Positions 18,934-29,200 of a DNA stretch of 64,000 nt are shown piece after piece (within the stretch, counting starts at the first letter, position 1; each line of letters starts with the position of its first letter). The translations under genes were made by a program, and so were the position numbers. Source of the stretch: an uncultured Muribaculaceae bacterium (GTDB lineage: Bacteria; Bacteroidota; Bacteroidia; Bacteroidales; Muribaculaceae); NCBI GenBank assembly GCA_910584055.1, contig CAJTZS010000022.1, positions 6,771-70,770 of the forward strand. Reading direction: 5' to 3'. The notes beneath the pieces are model-generated. The model saw only the letters and a list, made by a program, of their open reading frames with translations. It was not told the DNA's origin and did no database searches.

Positions 18934-20769
18934 ATGAAAAAGGTATTCTATTATTTATCTTCTTTATTGGTGTTGGCAGGATGCTCTCAGGAAACAGATT
19001 TCTTCCCATCCAACGGCACCGGAGACAACGCGGGTTTCAAATTCGAACTGACAACCGATGACAATACAACCCGCACAGTTACTGACGACAATTTCAAAAC
19101 CGTCTTCTCGGAAGGAGACCAGGTCGGTCTCTTTGTGGTTAAAAGAGCGGACGGGGATGTATCGCTGAAGGCATCTGGCAACTATGCCGACAACCGCAAG
19201 CTGACTTATTCGGGCGGCGAATGGATTATAGACAGGGAAGTGACCAAACCTTCGAATGGCGAGATTCTCGATTTCTATGCCTATTATCCCTATGTTGAAA
19301 ACGCTGACCCCACGGCTATCGCCTATGACGCCACAAAATCTATGTGCGACCTCATGATGGCAAACACCGGTGATGTCGATGCATCCTCAGAAGTGGTGAA
19401 ACTCATTTTCAGCCATCAGCTCTCGCTGATTGACACCAGAATCAGCGGTGGCGCGGCGAGTGGCGTAACCGTTAAAAGTGTCAAGACAAAGGCAAGCTTC
19501 GACCTCGGCAAGTTCGGCACGGACGAAGTGATGACGCTTTCCGGCACGGAGACCGCCGATGTGAAGATGAGCAACGTCGGCAAGAAACATTTCCGCGCCT
19601 ATATTCCCTCGCAGGAAGTTGAAGGTTCGCAGCTGCTTATAGAGCAGGGTGAGAAAACGCAGACGTATACACCCGTAAATACAGGTTTCAAGAAAGGGAC
19701 TGCATATCAGTATAATATTGTGTCGAAGCTCGTCAATATAGCCGACCTTCCCAACTGCTACATAGTAAAACCGGGTGAAGAGGTTACATTCCCCGTGCTT
19801 AAGGCATATGAGGTGTGGCGTCAGGTTAAGTTTATCAACGACGGCAACCTCCGTAAGGACGGCCCTGTAGGTGTTGAACTTATCTGGCAGGATGTCAAGA
19901 GCCTCATCTCCAAGGAGAACCTGATTCTTAACGTAGATCCGACATCTGATGATCTGAGCACGATTACCGTAAAGACAAAACCCGGTGTCGAAGGTAATGC
20001 GCTTGTTGCCGTTACGATGGGTGGCGACAAGACGTGGGTATATCATATCTGGGTTACGGATTTCGATCCTGACAGCAATGTTGCAGAGGTTGACAACAAT
20101 GGCGATGGAAATCCCGACTATATTTTCATGGACCGCAATCTCGGCGCGCTCACTTCCGACGTGACCAATCCTCGATCAGTAGGTATGTATTATCAGGGTG
20201 GTAACGGCACTCCTTACCCCGGCTTCACCGACAAATTCCCCACTGACGGGGCTGTGATAACCGAAATACCTCTGTATGACATTGACAATAACGCCGTGGC
20301 AATTACAACAGGCAATATCTGGAATGACAATTATGGGCAAGGAATGAGGCGTCACCTTACGGATCCGACATTGTTCATCACATCTTCCGGGGAGCCTTAT
20401 AGTTGGATTTCGCAGGGGGCACAATTTGCAGAATGGGCAAGCTTCTGGTCGGATGAGACCACCGGAGAAAAAGGTATCTTCGACCCGTCGCCCGAAGGAT
20501 GGATGGTTCCGGCATATAAGAACAATCTGTCTCCGTGGAATTCATTCCTCAGTGGCAGTGATCCTATAATCGATCCCACTACCGTTTATCCGGTTGGCGG
20601 TCGAATGAGATTTGACGGAAAATTCGGCAACTGCGACCGTGTGATGTTATTCTCAGGCACGATGGATGGTCTCAAGACTTTTGCGTTTGACGCAACCAAT
20701 ACGTGGGGGCAGATAAACAACTACAGTGCCGGCAACGCTTTGAATGTAAGATGCGTAAAGATTCAGTAA
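18934..20769 (+). CDS. Fimbrillin-family lipoprotein with a FISUMP-like C-terminal domain
   Basis: 611 residues. Lipoprotein signal (LLVLAGC, Cys17), an N-terminal Mfa/fimbrillin-like part (about 30-245: TRTVT..., VFSEGDQVGLFVVK, FYAYYPY, KLIFSHQLSLI, RAYIPSQEV, GTAYQYNI), a linker, and a C-terminal Fibrobacter-paralogous (FISUMP)-like region (IFMDRNLGA, GEPYSWISQGAQF, SPEGWMVPAYKN, GGRMRF, NALNVRCVKI). Such proteins sit on the surface as fimbrial or glycan-binding subunits. First gene of an operon with a second fimbrillin, an ECF sigma and FecR, 16 nt before the next gene. Placement with the regulators suggests a surface role in locus B, but the ligand is unknown. Confidence 0.82.
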   Translation: MKKVFYYLSSLLVLAGCSQETDFFPSNGTGDNAGFKFELTTDDNTTRTVTDDNFKTVFSEGDQVGLFVVKRADGDVSLKASGNYADNRKLTYSGGEWIIDREVTKPSNGEILDFYAYYPYVENADPTAIAYDATKSMCDLMMANTGDVDASSEVVKLIFSHQLSLIDTRISGGAASGVTVKSVKTKASFDLGKFGTDEVMTLSGTETADVKMSNVGKKHFRAYIPSQEVEGSQLLIEQGEKTQTYTPVNTGFKKGTAYQYNIVSKLVNIADLPNCYIVKPGEEVTFPVLKAYEVWRQVKFINDGNLRKDGPVGVELIWQDVKSLISKENLILNVDPTSDDLSTITVKTKPGVEGNALVAVTMGGDKTWVYHIWVTDFDPDSNVAEVDNNGDGNPDYIFMDRNLGALTSDVTNPRSVGMYYQGGNGTPYPGFTDKFPTDGAVITEIPLYDIDNNAVAITTGNIWNDNYGQGMRRHLTDPTLFITSSGEPYSWISQGAQFAEWASFWSDETTGEKGIFDPSPEGWMVPAYKNNLSPWNSFLSGSDPIIDPTTVYPVGGRMRFDGKFGNCDRVMLFSGTMDGLKTFAFDATNTWGQINNYSAGNALNVRCVKIQ

Positions 20770-20785
20770 TCTTCACAACAGATTC

Positions 20786-21652
20786 ATGAAAAAATTCATT
20801 TATATATTTGCGGGAGTGGCGCTCAGCTGCATGTTGATGTCGTGTGAAGACATCAACGAAGGCGGTGTGGACCGCCATCCCCAGCTTCCCGTGAAACTCA
20901 AGGCCTCCATCACCCCCTTCGAGCAAGATAAGCCGGAGACATGGAAAGGTGATGAGGAATTCGGAGTGTTCATGTTTCCAAGCGGGGAGGAAAAAGGTTT
21001 TGCCTCCTCTAAGTGCGTCCGTTTTAAAACTGACGCTGAAGGAGAGCTGTCCATTACCGAGACAGGAACGGAACTCATGTATCCCAAGGATGCCGCAAAA
21101 GTTGACTTCATTTGTTTCACACCGTTTGAAGAATCAGCCTTGACCTCCCGTGCTCTCTCCCTTGATGTCAGCACACGCGAGAAGGCTCTTGCATGCGACT
21201 ATCTTTATTCGGATAACAGCCGCAATAAGTACCCCGCGTTGGCTCCCGTCAAGATTCAGATGAAACATGTGCTGAGTGCCGTGAGGTTCGAGATTACGGC
21301 TGAGGATGATATTCTTCCGGCCGAACTGAAGAATCTTAATCCCCATATGGAGGGAGTGAACGCTACCGGCAGCTTCAATCTCGGCGACGCCACTCTGACA
21401 CCTTCAGGGACGGCGACCGCCATCCCCATGTTGGCAGACGAGAGGATGACTTCGGCAGAATGCCTTCTTCTTCCCGCCACTTCCAACGTGACCGTGCGAT
21501 GTAACGTTGCAGGCCAGGAATTCCGCAAGAAATTGGGAGACCTCACCTTTGAAAGAGGGAAATTATATATCTTTGACCTCCATGTGTCCCACCCCGGATT
21601 CGAGATTTCGCTCCGGGAGATAGAGGACTGGGTTGTAGAAACTTATGATTGA
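20786..21652 (+). CDS. Fimbrillin-family (Mfa-like) lipoprotein
   Basis: 288 residues with a lipoprotein signal (CMLMSC, probable Cys20). The layout is typical of the fimbrillin fold: KLKASITPF, EEFGVFMFPSG, MYPKDAAKVDFICFTPF, KIQMKHVLSAVRFEI, LLLPATSNVTVRCNV and a terminal GKLYIFDLHV strand. It is probably a surface or pilus accessory subunit. Its last 8 nt (21645-21652) overlap the sigma-factor start, implying translational coupling. Confidence 0.8.
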   Translation: MKKFIYIFAGVALSCMLMSCEDINEGGVDRHPQLPVKLKASITPFEQDKPETWKGDEEFGVFMFPSGEEKGFASSKCVRFKTDAEGELSITETGTELMYPKDAAKVDFICFTPFEESALTSRALSLDVSTREKALACDYLYSDNSRNKYPALAPVKIQMKHVLSAVRFEITAEDDILPAELKNLNPHMEGVNATGSFNLGDATLTPSGTATAIPMLADERMTSAECLLLPATSNVTVRCNVAGQEFRKKLGDLTFERGKLYIFDLHVSHPGFEISLREIEDWVVETYD

Positions 21653-22196
21653 ATTAGACGATGACTTGCTTTTAAAAGGATTGGGCGAAGGCTCTCACGA
21701 AGCCTTCGCTGCAATCTTTTTGAAGTATTATCGGAGCCTTGTGCTTTATTGCAATTCATTCATAACCGACATGACAGAATGCGAAGATATTGTAAGCAGT
21801 GTCTTCGTGGAATTGTGGGAGAAGAGGAAAACCCTAAGGGTCAGTTCACTGCGTAGTTTCTTATTGCGCAGTGTCCGCAACGATTGCCTCGATTCCATCA
21901 AACACCGCAAAATCGTGGAAACCTATGCCGCGCGCTTGTTGACTTCTGTCAATATCGACACGGCAGCCCTCGACAGCTATCTTATCTACGATGAACTTGA
22001 CCGATATATAAACAACGTGCTCGATTCATTAGATCCCAAGAGTGTGCGGGCTTTCAAGATGAGCCGTTGGGAAGGGATGAAATACGATGACATAGCGAAA
22101 GAGCTGAACGTGTCGCGAAGGACTGTGGAAGTTCGCGTAACCAACGTTATCCGGCAGCTTCGCGAAAACCTTAAGAAACATTTTCCTACCATATAA
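21645..22196 (+). CDS. ECF-type RNA polymerase sigma-70 factor
   Basis: 183 residues, the usual ECF length. Region 2 (about 15-95) includes CEDIVSSVFVELWEKR and LRSFLLRSVRNDCLDSIKHRK; region 4 (about 118-178) has the helix-turn-helix YDDIAKELNVSRRTVEVRVTNVIRQLRE. It overlaps the preceding fimbrillin by 8 nt and is followed 4 nt later by a FecR anti-sigma. With the STN-bearing SusC at 26299 it forms a cell-surface signalling set: glycan binding at SusC releases sigma from FecR. Its promoters are probably the ATGTGT-N14-GTCGCCTTAT sites (P1-P3). Confidence 0.93.
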   Translation: MIELDDDLLLKGLGEGSHEAFAAIFLKYYRSLVLYCNSFITDMTECEDIVSSVFVELWEKRKTLRVSSLRSFLLRSVRNDCLDSIKHRKIVETYAARLLTSVNIDTAALDSYLIYDELDRYINNVLDSLDPKSVRAFKMSRWEGMKYDDIAKELNVSRRTVEVRVTNVIRQLRENLKKHFPTI

Positions 22197-22200
22197 TGAC

Positions 22201-23223
22201 ATGAAAAGAATTATTGACGACGATTTGATTGTAAGTTGTCTGGCAGGAGAAGCCGACAACGGTGAATTGGAAGAACTGGCTAAGGAGATGGCCGGTTCGG
22301 ATGAGGTTACGCAAGACTTTCTTGCAATCAAAAATGTCTGGGATGCAGCTGTTTCCCCGCAAACAATCTCCAGCATAGATGTGAACGGGTCGTTGAGGAA
22401 AACCCTCAACGAAATCCGGGAACGCGATGAAGCCGGACTCTCATTCAAGCGGAGAGCTTTAAAATTCATCGTGCGTTTCGCCGCTGTCATGTCTCTTCCG
22501 CTTCTTTTGCTTTCAGGATATCTGTATTTTAATAACAATGCGCTTCGGCCTCAGCATGTAGCCGTCACACATGATGTCAAGGCCATGCCTGGAAGCCTTG
22601 TCCACACACTTCTCCCTGACAGCACGGAAGTCTGGATGAACGGGGGGACAACGCTCCGGTATCATCAGGAGGGTGAAAGCCGGAGAGACGTGACAATCGA
22701 AGGTGAAGCATATTTCAAGGTTGCCAAAGACGCGGTGCATCCATTCGTGGTCACCACACCGTCATCGCTCCATATAGAGGCAGTGGGCACGGAATTCAAT
22801 ATCTGCTCATATCCCTCCGATTCGCTTACTTCCGTCACCCTGACCGAGGGTGCGGTAAGGGTTGACGACAACAGCTGGGAATCGGCAATGGCTCCTGATC
22901 AGACAATAGTCTATAATTCAAATCAGAAAAAAGGGGTGCTATATCTCGGCAATACCGAGAAAATCGTTTCCTGGAAAGAGGGAAACTTAGCGTTTCACAA
23001 TGAGATGCTCAAGAATGTGTATAAACGGATAGGACAGATATTCGATGTCCAGTTCGATGTTGACAAACGCCTGCAGAACGTCATCCTTTATGCCACGTTC
23101 GAGAACGCGTCGCTCGACCAGATACTGTCGCTGATACAGAAATCCACACCTCTCATCTACAGCATATCCGAAGATTCCGAAGACGGCACTTCGAAAAAGA
23201 GGATAAAAGTGATTGCCGGATAA
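22201..23223 (+). CDS. FecR-family anti-sigma factor
   Basis: 340 residues. N-terminal cytosolic sigma-binding part (1-85), one membrane helix (about 89-110), periplasmic FecR domain (about 135-240: LPDSTEVWMNGGTTLRY, GEAYFKVAKDAVHPFVV, VGTEFNI, TLTEGAVRV) and a C-terminal DUF4974 (about 255-325: NVYKRIGQIFDVQFDVDKRLQNV). It holds the sigma at the membrane until the STN domain of a SusC signals. Start 4 nt after the sigma stop, so same operon. Confidence 0.94.
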   Translation: MKRIIDDDLIVSCLAGEADNGELEELAKEMAGSDEVTQDFLAIKNVWDAAVSPQTISSIDVNGSLRKTLNEIRERDEAGLSFKRRALKFIVRFAAVMSLPLLLLSGYLYFNNNALRPQHVAVTHDVKAMPGSLVHTLLPDSTEVWMNGGTTLRYHQEGESRRDVTIEGEAYFKVAKDAVHPFVVTTPSSLHIEAVGTEFNICSYPSDSLTSVTLTEGAVRVDDNSWESAMAPDQTIVYNSNQKKGVLYLGNTEKIVSWKEGNLAFHNEMLKNVYKRIGQIFDVQFDVDKRLQNVILYATFENASLDQILSLIQKSTPLIYSISEDSEDGTSKKRIKVIAG

Positions 23224-23243
23224 AACAGTTGTTTTATTCACAC

Positions 23244-23552
23244 AATTCCTATTTATTGGACTGAACATTATTCCTCGCAGAGCTGCCGAGGGCGCAAAGG
23301 ATTGACACTCCTTGTTTTTTAGAGTCGTGAACTCCCCGGCAGAGTTGCAGAGCCTATCGCGGTAATTTTAGCGACAGACTCTGCTCCTCGGCAGGAGTGG
23401 AAACGACACTCTGATAAAAGGTATGCATGCTCTGCCACTCTGCGGCTCTGCGAGGTTAAAAAATGGCGCGTCGTTGCATATAGCTGGATGGCGGAGATAT
23501 CCGATTATTTTTAAACAAGCTCTTAGTTTGATCAGTCCGATATATGGGAATT
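23244..23552. repeat. About 310-bp noncoding element with terminal inverted repeats, between fecR and GH3
   Basis: This fills most of the 375-bp gap 23224-23598. Ends 23244-23267 and 23529-23552 are inverted repeats matching at 20 of 24 bases. Inside, CCTCGCAGAGC (23273-23283) is inverted at 23445-23455 and several CTCTGC/GCAGAG words recur. Bases 23248-23291 match the complement of 26137-26180 at 38 of 44 positions, so related sequence flanks the GH3 gene on both sides. No transposase is encoded. Confidence 0.6.
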
Positions 23553-23598
23553 TTGTTGAATCCACAAATTAACATATCAAACTAAACATCCTAATAAT

Positions 23599-25932
23599 AT
23601 GAAGTATAAGAGTCTTTTGGCTGCGGCGGTTTGCGCTGTGGCACTTGGAGTATATGCAAATGAGACGGATTTGCCTCAGCTATGGAAGGATCCGGTTGAG
23701 AAGGTTGTGGCTGCCATGACGCGCAGTGAGAAAGCCCGTTTCGTCATCGGCACCGGAATGGAAGGTATCGACAACGGCGACCGGGCTGTTATCGGTTCCA
23801 CAAAACTCATCGTGCCCGGTGCCGCCGGTACAACTTACCCTATAGCGCGCCTCGGGATTCCGGCTATAGTTTTTTCCGACGGACCTGCCGGAGTCAGGAT
23901 AGATCCCAGGAGGGAAAATGACACGAACACATATTTCGGCACTCATTTCCCTATGCCCACACTTTTAGGGGCGACATGGAATACGGAGGTGGCCGGCGGT
24001 ATCGGAAACGCGATAGGGGAGGAAGCCCGCGACTATGGCGTTGACGTGATGCTTGCGCCGGCGTTCAATATCCAGAGGCATCCCCTCTGCGGAAGAAACT
24101 ATGAATATTATTCGGAAGATCCGGTGGTCAGTGGCAAACTTGCCGCCGCGTATGTTTGCGGTCTTCAAAGTTGCGGTGTGGGAGCGTGCGTGAAGCATCT
24201 TGCCGCCAACAATCAGGAAACCAACAGAAAAGCGAATGAATCAATAGTGTCGCAAAGGGCGCTCCGTGAGATTTACCTCAAAGCGTTCGAACATACTGTC
24301 AAGGAATCCGACCCGTGGTGCGTGATGTCATCATATAATTATCTCAACGGACATTATACTTCGGAAAGTCCGGAACTGCTTGATTCTCTGCTGAGAGGGG
24401 AATGGGGATTTGAGGGAGTGGTAGTGTCCGATTGGTTTGGCGGCTCTGATGCCGTGGCACAGATGAATGCGGGTAACGAGCTCCTGCAGCCGGGCTATCC
24501 AAAAGAGTATGAGCGTATAATGGAAGGTCTTGAAACAGGGGAGCTCGATGAGGCCGTTCTTGACCGTAACATAATCAAGGTGCTGGATTTTATAAAGAGG
24601 ACTCCCCGTTTCAATAACTATAAATATTCAGATAAGCCTGATTTAAAGAAACATGCAGCCTATGCCCGGAAGATTGCGCCGGAAGGGATGGTGCTTCTGA
24701 AAAACGACAGTGAAACGCTGCCTTTCGGAGACAATATCAAGAAGGTGGCACTCTTCGGGAATTGTGCGTATGATATGATACCCGGCGGCAGCGGTTCGGG
24801 AGACGTGAACCGCGCATACAACGTTTCGCTTCCCGATGGTCTGAAAGGCGCGGGATATGAAATCGACAAAGACTTGATGGGGAAATACTCCCTTCATATT
24901 GCGTCGGAAAGGAAACGTCTGGAGAAGGAGGACAAGACTTTTCATATGGCAGCGAAAATGCGTCCGGAAGAGCTCGAGCTGAAACGGAATGCGATCCGGA
25001 AGATTGCGGACCGCTGCGATGCCGCGGTGATTTCTGTGGGGATATCGGCAGGAGAGTTTGCCGACCGTTCCACACGCAGTTTCTACCTCGACCCTGTATT
25101 GAACCGGCTCATGAAAGAGGTCTGCGATGCGTTTCATGCGCGGAACAAGAAAGTAACCGTGCTCTTGAACGTTACCGGTGTCATCGAAACGGATTCATGG
25201 AAGGATATGCCAGACGCGATCCTGTGCACGTGGCAATGCGGTCAGGAAGGTGGCAACAGTATTGCCGATGTGATTTCCGGCAAAGCTTATCCCAGCGGCA
25301 AGCTTCCCATGACTTTCCCGATTGATTATACCGACCATGATTCCAACCGCAATTTCCCCCTCGATGCCGACACCGGCATAATTTTCGGAGCCAACAAACA
25401 GAAACATTCCCGTGAGAAGAGGAATATTGACCATACTATTTATGAAGAAGATATATATGTAGGATATAGATATTTCGACACATTCAGCAAAGATGTATCG
25501 TATCCGTTCGGATACGGACTGCAGTATACAACTTTTGATTATTCCAAGCCGGCAATAACCTTCAATGGAGACAACTATCTGATAGATATCACCGTCACCA
25601 ATACAGGTAAACGGGAAGGGAAGGAGATCGTTCAGGTATACGTGTCGAAACCCGGCGACATAGAGGTTCCCGCAAAAGAGCTTGTCGGTTTCTCCAAATC
25701 TGGAGAATTAAAACCAGGAGAATCGGAGTGTCTGCGGATAGAAGTAAAACCGGAAGACCTCGCATCGTTTGACGAGTCACAATCCGCATGGATCACTCCC
25801 GCCGGCACATACACCTTCCGTATCGGTGCATCAAGCCGCGACATCCGCGCGACTATGTCGCATCCCGTTCCCTTCAATATCCGCAAGACCAAGAACATCC
25901 TGGCGCCTCCGGTTCAGATCTGCCGCCGGTAG
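23599..25932 (+). CDS. GH3 beta-glycosidase (beta-glucosidase type), periplasmic
   Basis: 777 residues with a signal peptide (1-20). GH3 N-terminal domain with GRNYEYYSEDP, CVKHLAANNQE (198-207) and the nucleophile motif VVVSDWFG (Asp278); GH3 C-terminal domain (about 350-610, with TWQCGQEGGNSIADVISGKAYPSGKLPMTFP); terminal FN3-like domain (about 650-765). It releases terminal beta-linked sugars, commonly glucose, from oligosaccharides in the periplasm. It stands alone between repeat elements: no ATGTGT-N14-GTCGCCTTAT box and no clear TAnnTTTG box lies upstream, so how it is transcribed is unclear. Confidence 0.92.
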   Translation: MKYKSLLAAAVCAVALGVYANETDLPQLWKDPVEKVVAAMTRSEKARFVIGTGMEGIDNGDRAVIGSTKLIVPGAAGTTYPIARLGIPAIVFSDGPAGVRIDPRRENDTNTYFGTHFPMPTLLGATWNTEVAGGIGNAIGEEARDYGVDVMLAPAFNIQRHPLCGRNYEYYSEDPVVSGKLAAAYVCGLQSCGVGACVKHLAANNQETNRKANESIVSQRALREIYLKAFEHTVKESDPWCVMSSYNYLNGHYTSESPELLDSLLRGEWGFEGVVVSDWFGGSDAVAQMNAGNELLQPGYPKEYERIMEGLETGELDEAVLDRNIIKVLDFIKRTPRFNNYKYSDKPDLKKHAAYARKIAPEGMVLLKNDSETLPFGDNIKKVALFGNCAYDMIPGGSGSGDVNRAYNVSLPDGLKGAGYEIDKDLMGKYSLHIASERKRLEKEDKTFHMAAKMRPEELELKRNAIRKIADRCDAAVISVGISAGEFADRSTRSFYLDPVLNRLMKEVCDAFHARNKKVTVLLNVTGVIETDSWKDMPDAILCTWQCGQEGGNSIADVISGKAYPSGKLPMTFPIDYTDHDSNRNFPLDADTGIIFGANKQKHSREKRNIDHTIYEEDIYVGYRYFDTFSKDVSYPFGYGLQYTTFDYSKPAITFNGDNYLIDITVTNTGKREGKEIVQVYVSKPGDIEVPAKELVGFSKSGELKPGESECLRIEVKPEDLASFDESQSAWITPAGTYTFRIGASSRDIRATMSHPVPFNIRKTKNILAPPVQICRR

Positions 25933-25990
25933 AACAATAAACTGCTCAAGTTTGGCATGTAATCAAATGTGTCTAAGGCCATAGCCGTAT

Positions 25991-26102
25991 GGGGAGCTGT
26001 TGTTGCTCGCAACGGCAGCATCGAGACAAACATTGCGTCAAACATTTTTCAATCGGATTTTGTCCTTGTTCCTGCCGCCGTTGCGAGCAACAGCGGCTCC
26101 CC
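25991..26102. repeat. Inverted repeat pair with GTTGCTCGCAAC core
   Basis: Arms 25991-26019 and 26074-26102 are inverted, matching at 26 of 29 bases around the near-palindrome GTTGCTCGCAAC. A third copy lies at 41260-41288. The gap 25933-26298 holds this pair, the 26137-26180 repeat and promoter P2. Confidence 0.65.
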
Positions 26103-26136
26103 GTCCGGCTATATGCACCGATGCGCCATTTTATTA

Positions 26137-26180
26137 CCTCGGCGGCTATGCGAGGAATAGTGTTAAGTCCGATAAATGGG
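26137..26180 (-). repeat. Second copy of the element end found at 23248-23291
   Basis: The complement of this 44-nt segment matches 23248-23291 at 38 positions, including ATTCCTCGCA and GCCGAGG. It is a partial copy upstream of P2. Confidence 0.6.
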
Positions 26181-26228
26181 AATCGGGGATGTAAATATTA
26201 CAGTTTATTAAAAAAAGATGGCGACGGC

Positions 26229-26258
26229 ATGTGTGTGCGGGCTGGGAAGTCGCCTTAT
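26229..26258 (+). promoter_or_regulatory. Candidate ECF-sigma promoter P2 (STN-SusC operon)
   Basis: ATGTGT (26229-26234), 14 nt, GTCGCCTTAT (26249-26258), 40 nt before ATG 26299. Boxes and spacing are identical to P1 and P3. Confidence 0.7.
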
Positions 26259-26298
26259 AAGCAGAAGTAAAAAATGTTTTCCTTAATTGAACAAACCA

Positions 26299-29200
26299 AT
26301 GCGAAAAATTCAATTCCTATTCAGGAAACGCATCATCATGAACGGATTGTTTCATTGTGCGGGCTTGTTGCTCGTATTTTTGACGGCGGTGTGTTTTCCA
26401 CTTTCTGCGGAAGCCCGGAAAGATATGCGGGTGACGCTGAACGAGACAGGTATCCCGATGCCAAAATTGCTTGAACTGATAGAGAAGCAAAGCGGATGCC
26501 ATTTTGTATATAATAAGGATATCACCGATTTCAATGCGAAGGTAAGCCTGAAGGTTGCGGACGCTCCTCTCGAGAGTGCTCTCAATAAGCTTTTTGCCGG
26601 CAGGGGTATCAGCTATGAAATTGATGACAAGTATGTTATCCTTAAGGCCGGTGGCAAAGCTCAGCCCAAAAAGTCTGTGCCAATGAAAGTCACGGGTATC
26701 ATCAGTAATAAGAATGCCGAGCCTCTGATCGGGGCCACCATCGCTGTTAAAGGTAAGAAAGCGAGGGCGGTCGCCGGTCTTGACGGTGATTATACGATTG
26801 ATGCATCCAAGGGTGATGTGCTTGTATTCACCTATATCGGTTTTTCTCCCAAAGAGGTGAAGGTCGGCTCTGACAATAAGATTGACGTGGTTCTTGAGGA
26901 ATCCGAAACGTTATTGGGTGAGGTTGTGGTTGTCGGATACGGCACCATGAAGAAAAAGGATCTTACCGGTGCTGTCAGCTCTATCAACGGAGACGCGATT
27001 ACAGACCGCAAGGTTTCGATGCTTTCCTCCGCGCTTCAGGGAGCGTTGTCAGGTGTGCAGGTGACGCGTTCGGGAAGCGACCCGAGCGCCGGCGCGGATA
27101 TAAAGATACGCGGTATCACCACAATCGGCGACAGCAACCCGTTGATAATCGTAGACGGTGTGCCGGCTGACAATATCAACGACATCAACCCGCAGGACGT
27201 TAAGGATGTAACAGTGCTGAAGGATGCCGCATCCGCCGCGATATACGGTTCGCGCGCTGCTGCCGGCGTAATCCTTATAACGACAAAGCGTGCTTCGGAC
27301 GGTAAGGTGTCGCTGCAATATTCTTATGAATACGGTTATGAGAAACCGACAACTCAGCCAGACTATGTGGACGTGACGCGTTTCATGGCCATGACAAACG
27401 AATTGCGGTGGAACGATGCCGGCAACGGTCCGGACCATTTCCCCACCTACATACCGGCGGTTATCAACAATTACGCCACCCTGCACGCACAGAATCCAAA
27501 CAGTTATCCCGACACCGACTGGAGGGGACTGCTTCTGAAGGGTCATTCCAACCGTCAGTCTCATAATTTCCGTATTTCCGGAGGTACGAGCGTGATACGC
27601 ACCACGGCTTCCATCGGATATGACATGAACGACGGCCTTTATGCCGATAAGGATTATAACCGCTTTACGGTAAGAATGAACAATGACATCACAATCAATA
27701 AATACATCCAGGCTGCGATAGATGTTAACGTGAAACGTAGCACCTCCACCAATCCCAATTACGACCCGATGAACGCCTGCTACCTCATGCCTCCGGTGTA
27801 TGCCGCCATGTGGGAAGACGGACGTATTGCCGATGGTAAATCCGGCGACAACCCATATGCCGCCCTTAATTACGGAGGCACGACCAAGAATCACTATAAC
27901 CAGGTTGGCGGCAAAGCTGCGGTATACATCACTCCGGTGAAGGGGCTGAAACTATCGGCAATAGTTTCTCCCATATGGAATGACTGGAGCGGGAAGCAAT
28001 TCCGCAAACGCATAGAGTATTTCAGTGCTGACGATCCCGACAACCTGATAGGCGCCATCAATGGTTATGCCAGCACGTATCTTTCGGAGTCGAGAGGGAA
28101 GAGCTTCAGCCTCACCAAGCAGTTCCTCGCCAATTACGACAACACCTTTGGCGATCATTCGGTGAGCGCGTTGGTGGGTTATGAAGACAATTCATTTGAA
28201 ACGGAATCCATATGGGCGGCACGCGACAATTTCGCTCTGACAGAGTTTCCCTATCTTGACCGTGGAAACGCCGACTATCAGACGAACGGGGGAAATGCCT
28301 CGCATACGGCTTACCGTTCAGTGTTCGGACGCGCTATGTATAATTATCAGGGACGCTATCTGCTGCAGGCAAACATCCGTTGCGACCGGTCCTCACGTTT
28401 TGACAAGAAATATAGAGCAGGCTGGTTCCCGTCAGTTTCTGCAGGCTGGGTAGTGACCAGCGAACCCTGGTTCCGCAAACTCGAGCTTGAGCCCTGGCTG
28501 AGCTTCCTTAAGGTGAGAGCTTCTTACGGCCTTTTAGGTAACGACCGTGTCGGCAATTATCCGTATCTTCCGTTGCTGAACTATACGGACGCGCTGTTCT
28601 GGGAAGGTAACAAGGGTGTGACATCCATCACCGCCGCCCAATGGCAGTATGCGATCCGCGATATTTCCTGGGAAACCACGAAGACATTCGGTGTAGGTCT
28701 TGACTTGGCTTTCTTTGACAGCCGTCTCAACGTTACTGCGGATTACTATTACAAGATCACCAAGGATATGATCCTCGACATCGACATCCCGGACTACATC
28801 GGATATGACAATCCCCAGCAGAACACCGGCAAGATGCGCACAACCGGTTTCGAGGTTGAATTGAGATGGCGTGACCGCATTGCCGATTTCAGCTATTCAG
28901 TTGCGGCCAACCTTAGCGACTACACTTCAAAGATGGGTTATCTCGGCGGTAACCAGTTCCTCGGCGATCAGATAAAGACCATGGGCAGCTACTTCAACGA
29001 GTGGTATGGCTACCGGAGTGACGGTATCTTCCAGACACAGGAAGAAATCAACAATTATCCTGTCATGAACAGCAGTGTGCGCCCCGGCGACATCAAATAT
29101 CTAAAAGCGGATCCGAACGACAAGACCCCTGTCTCTCCCGACAAAGACCGTGTGTTCCTTGGCAACTCCCAGCCCCGCTGGCAATATGGCCTGACATTGA

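Noticed and set aside
23244..26180. Calling the GH3 region a composite transposon
   Set aside because: No transposase or target-site duplication is visible; only related repeat ends.
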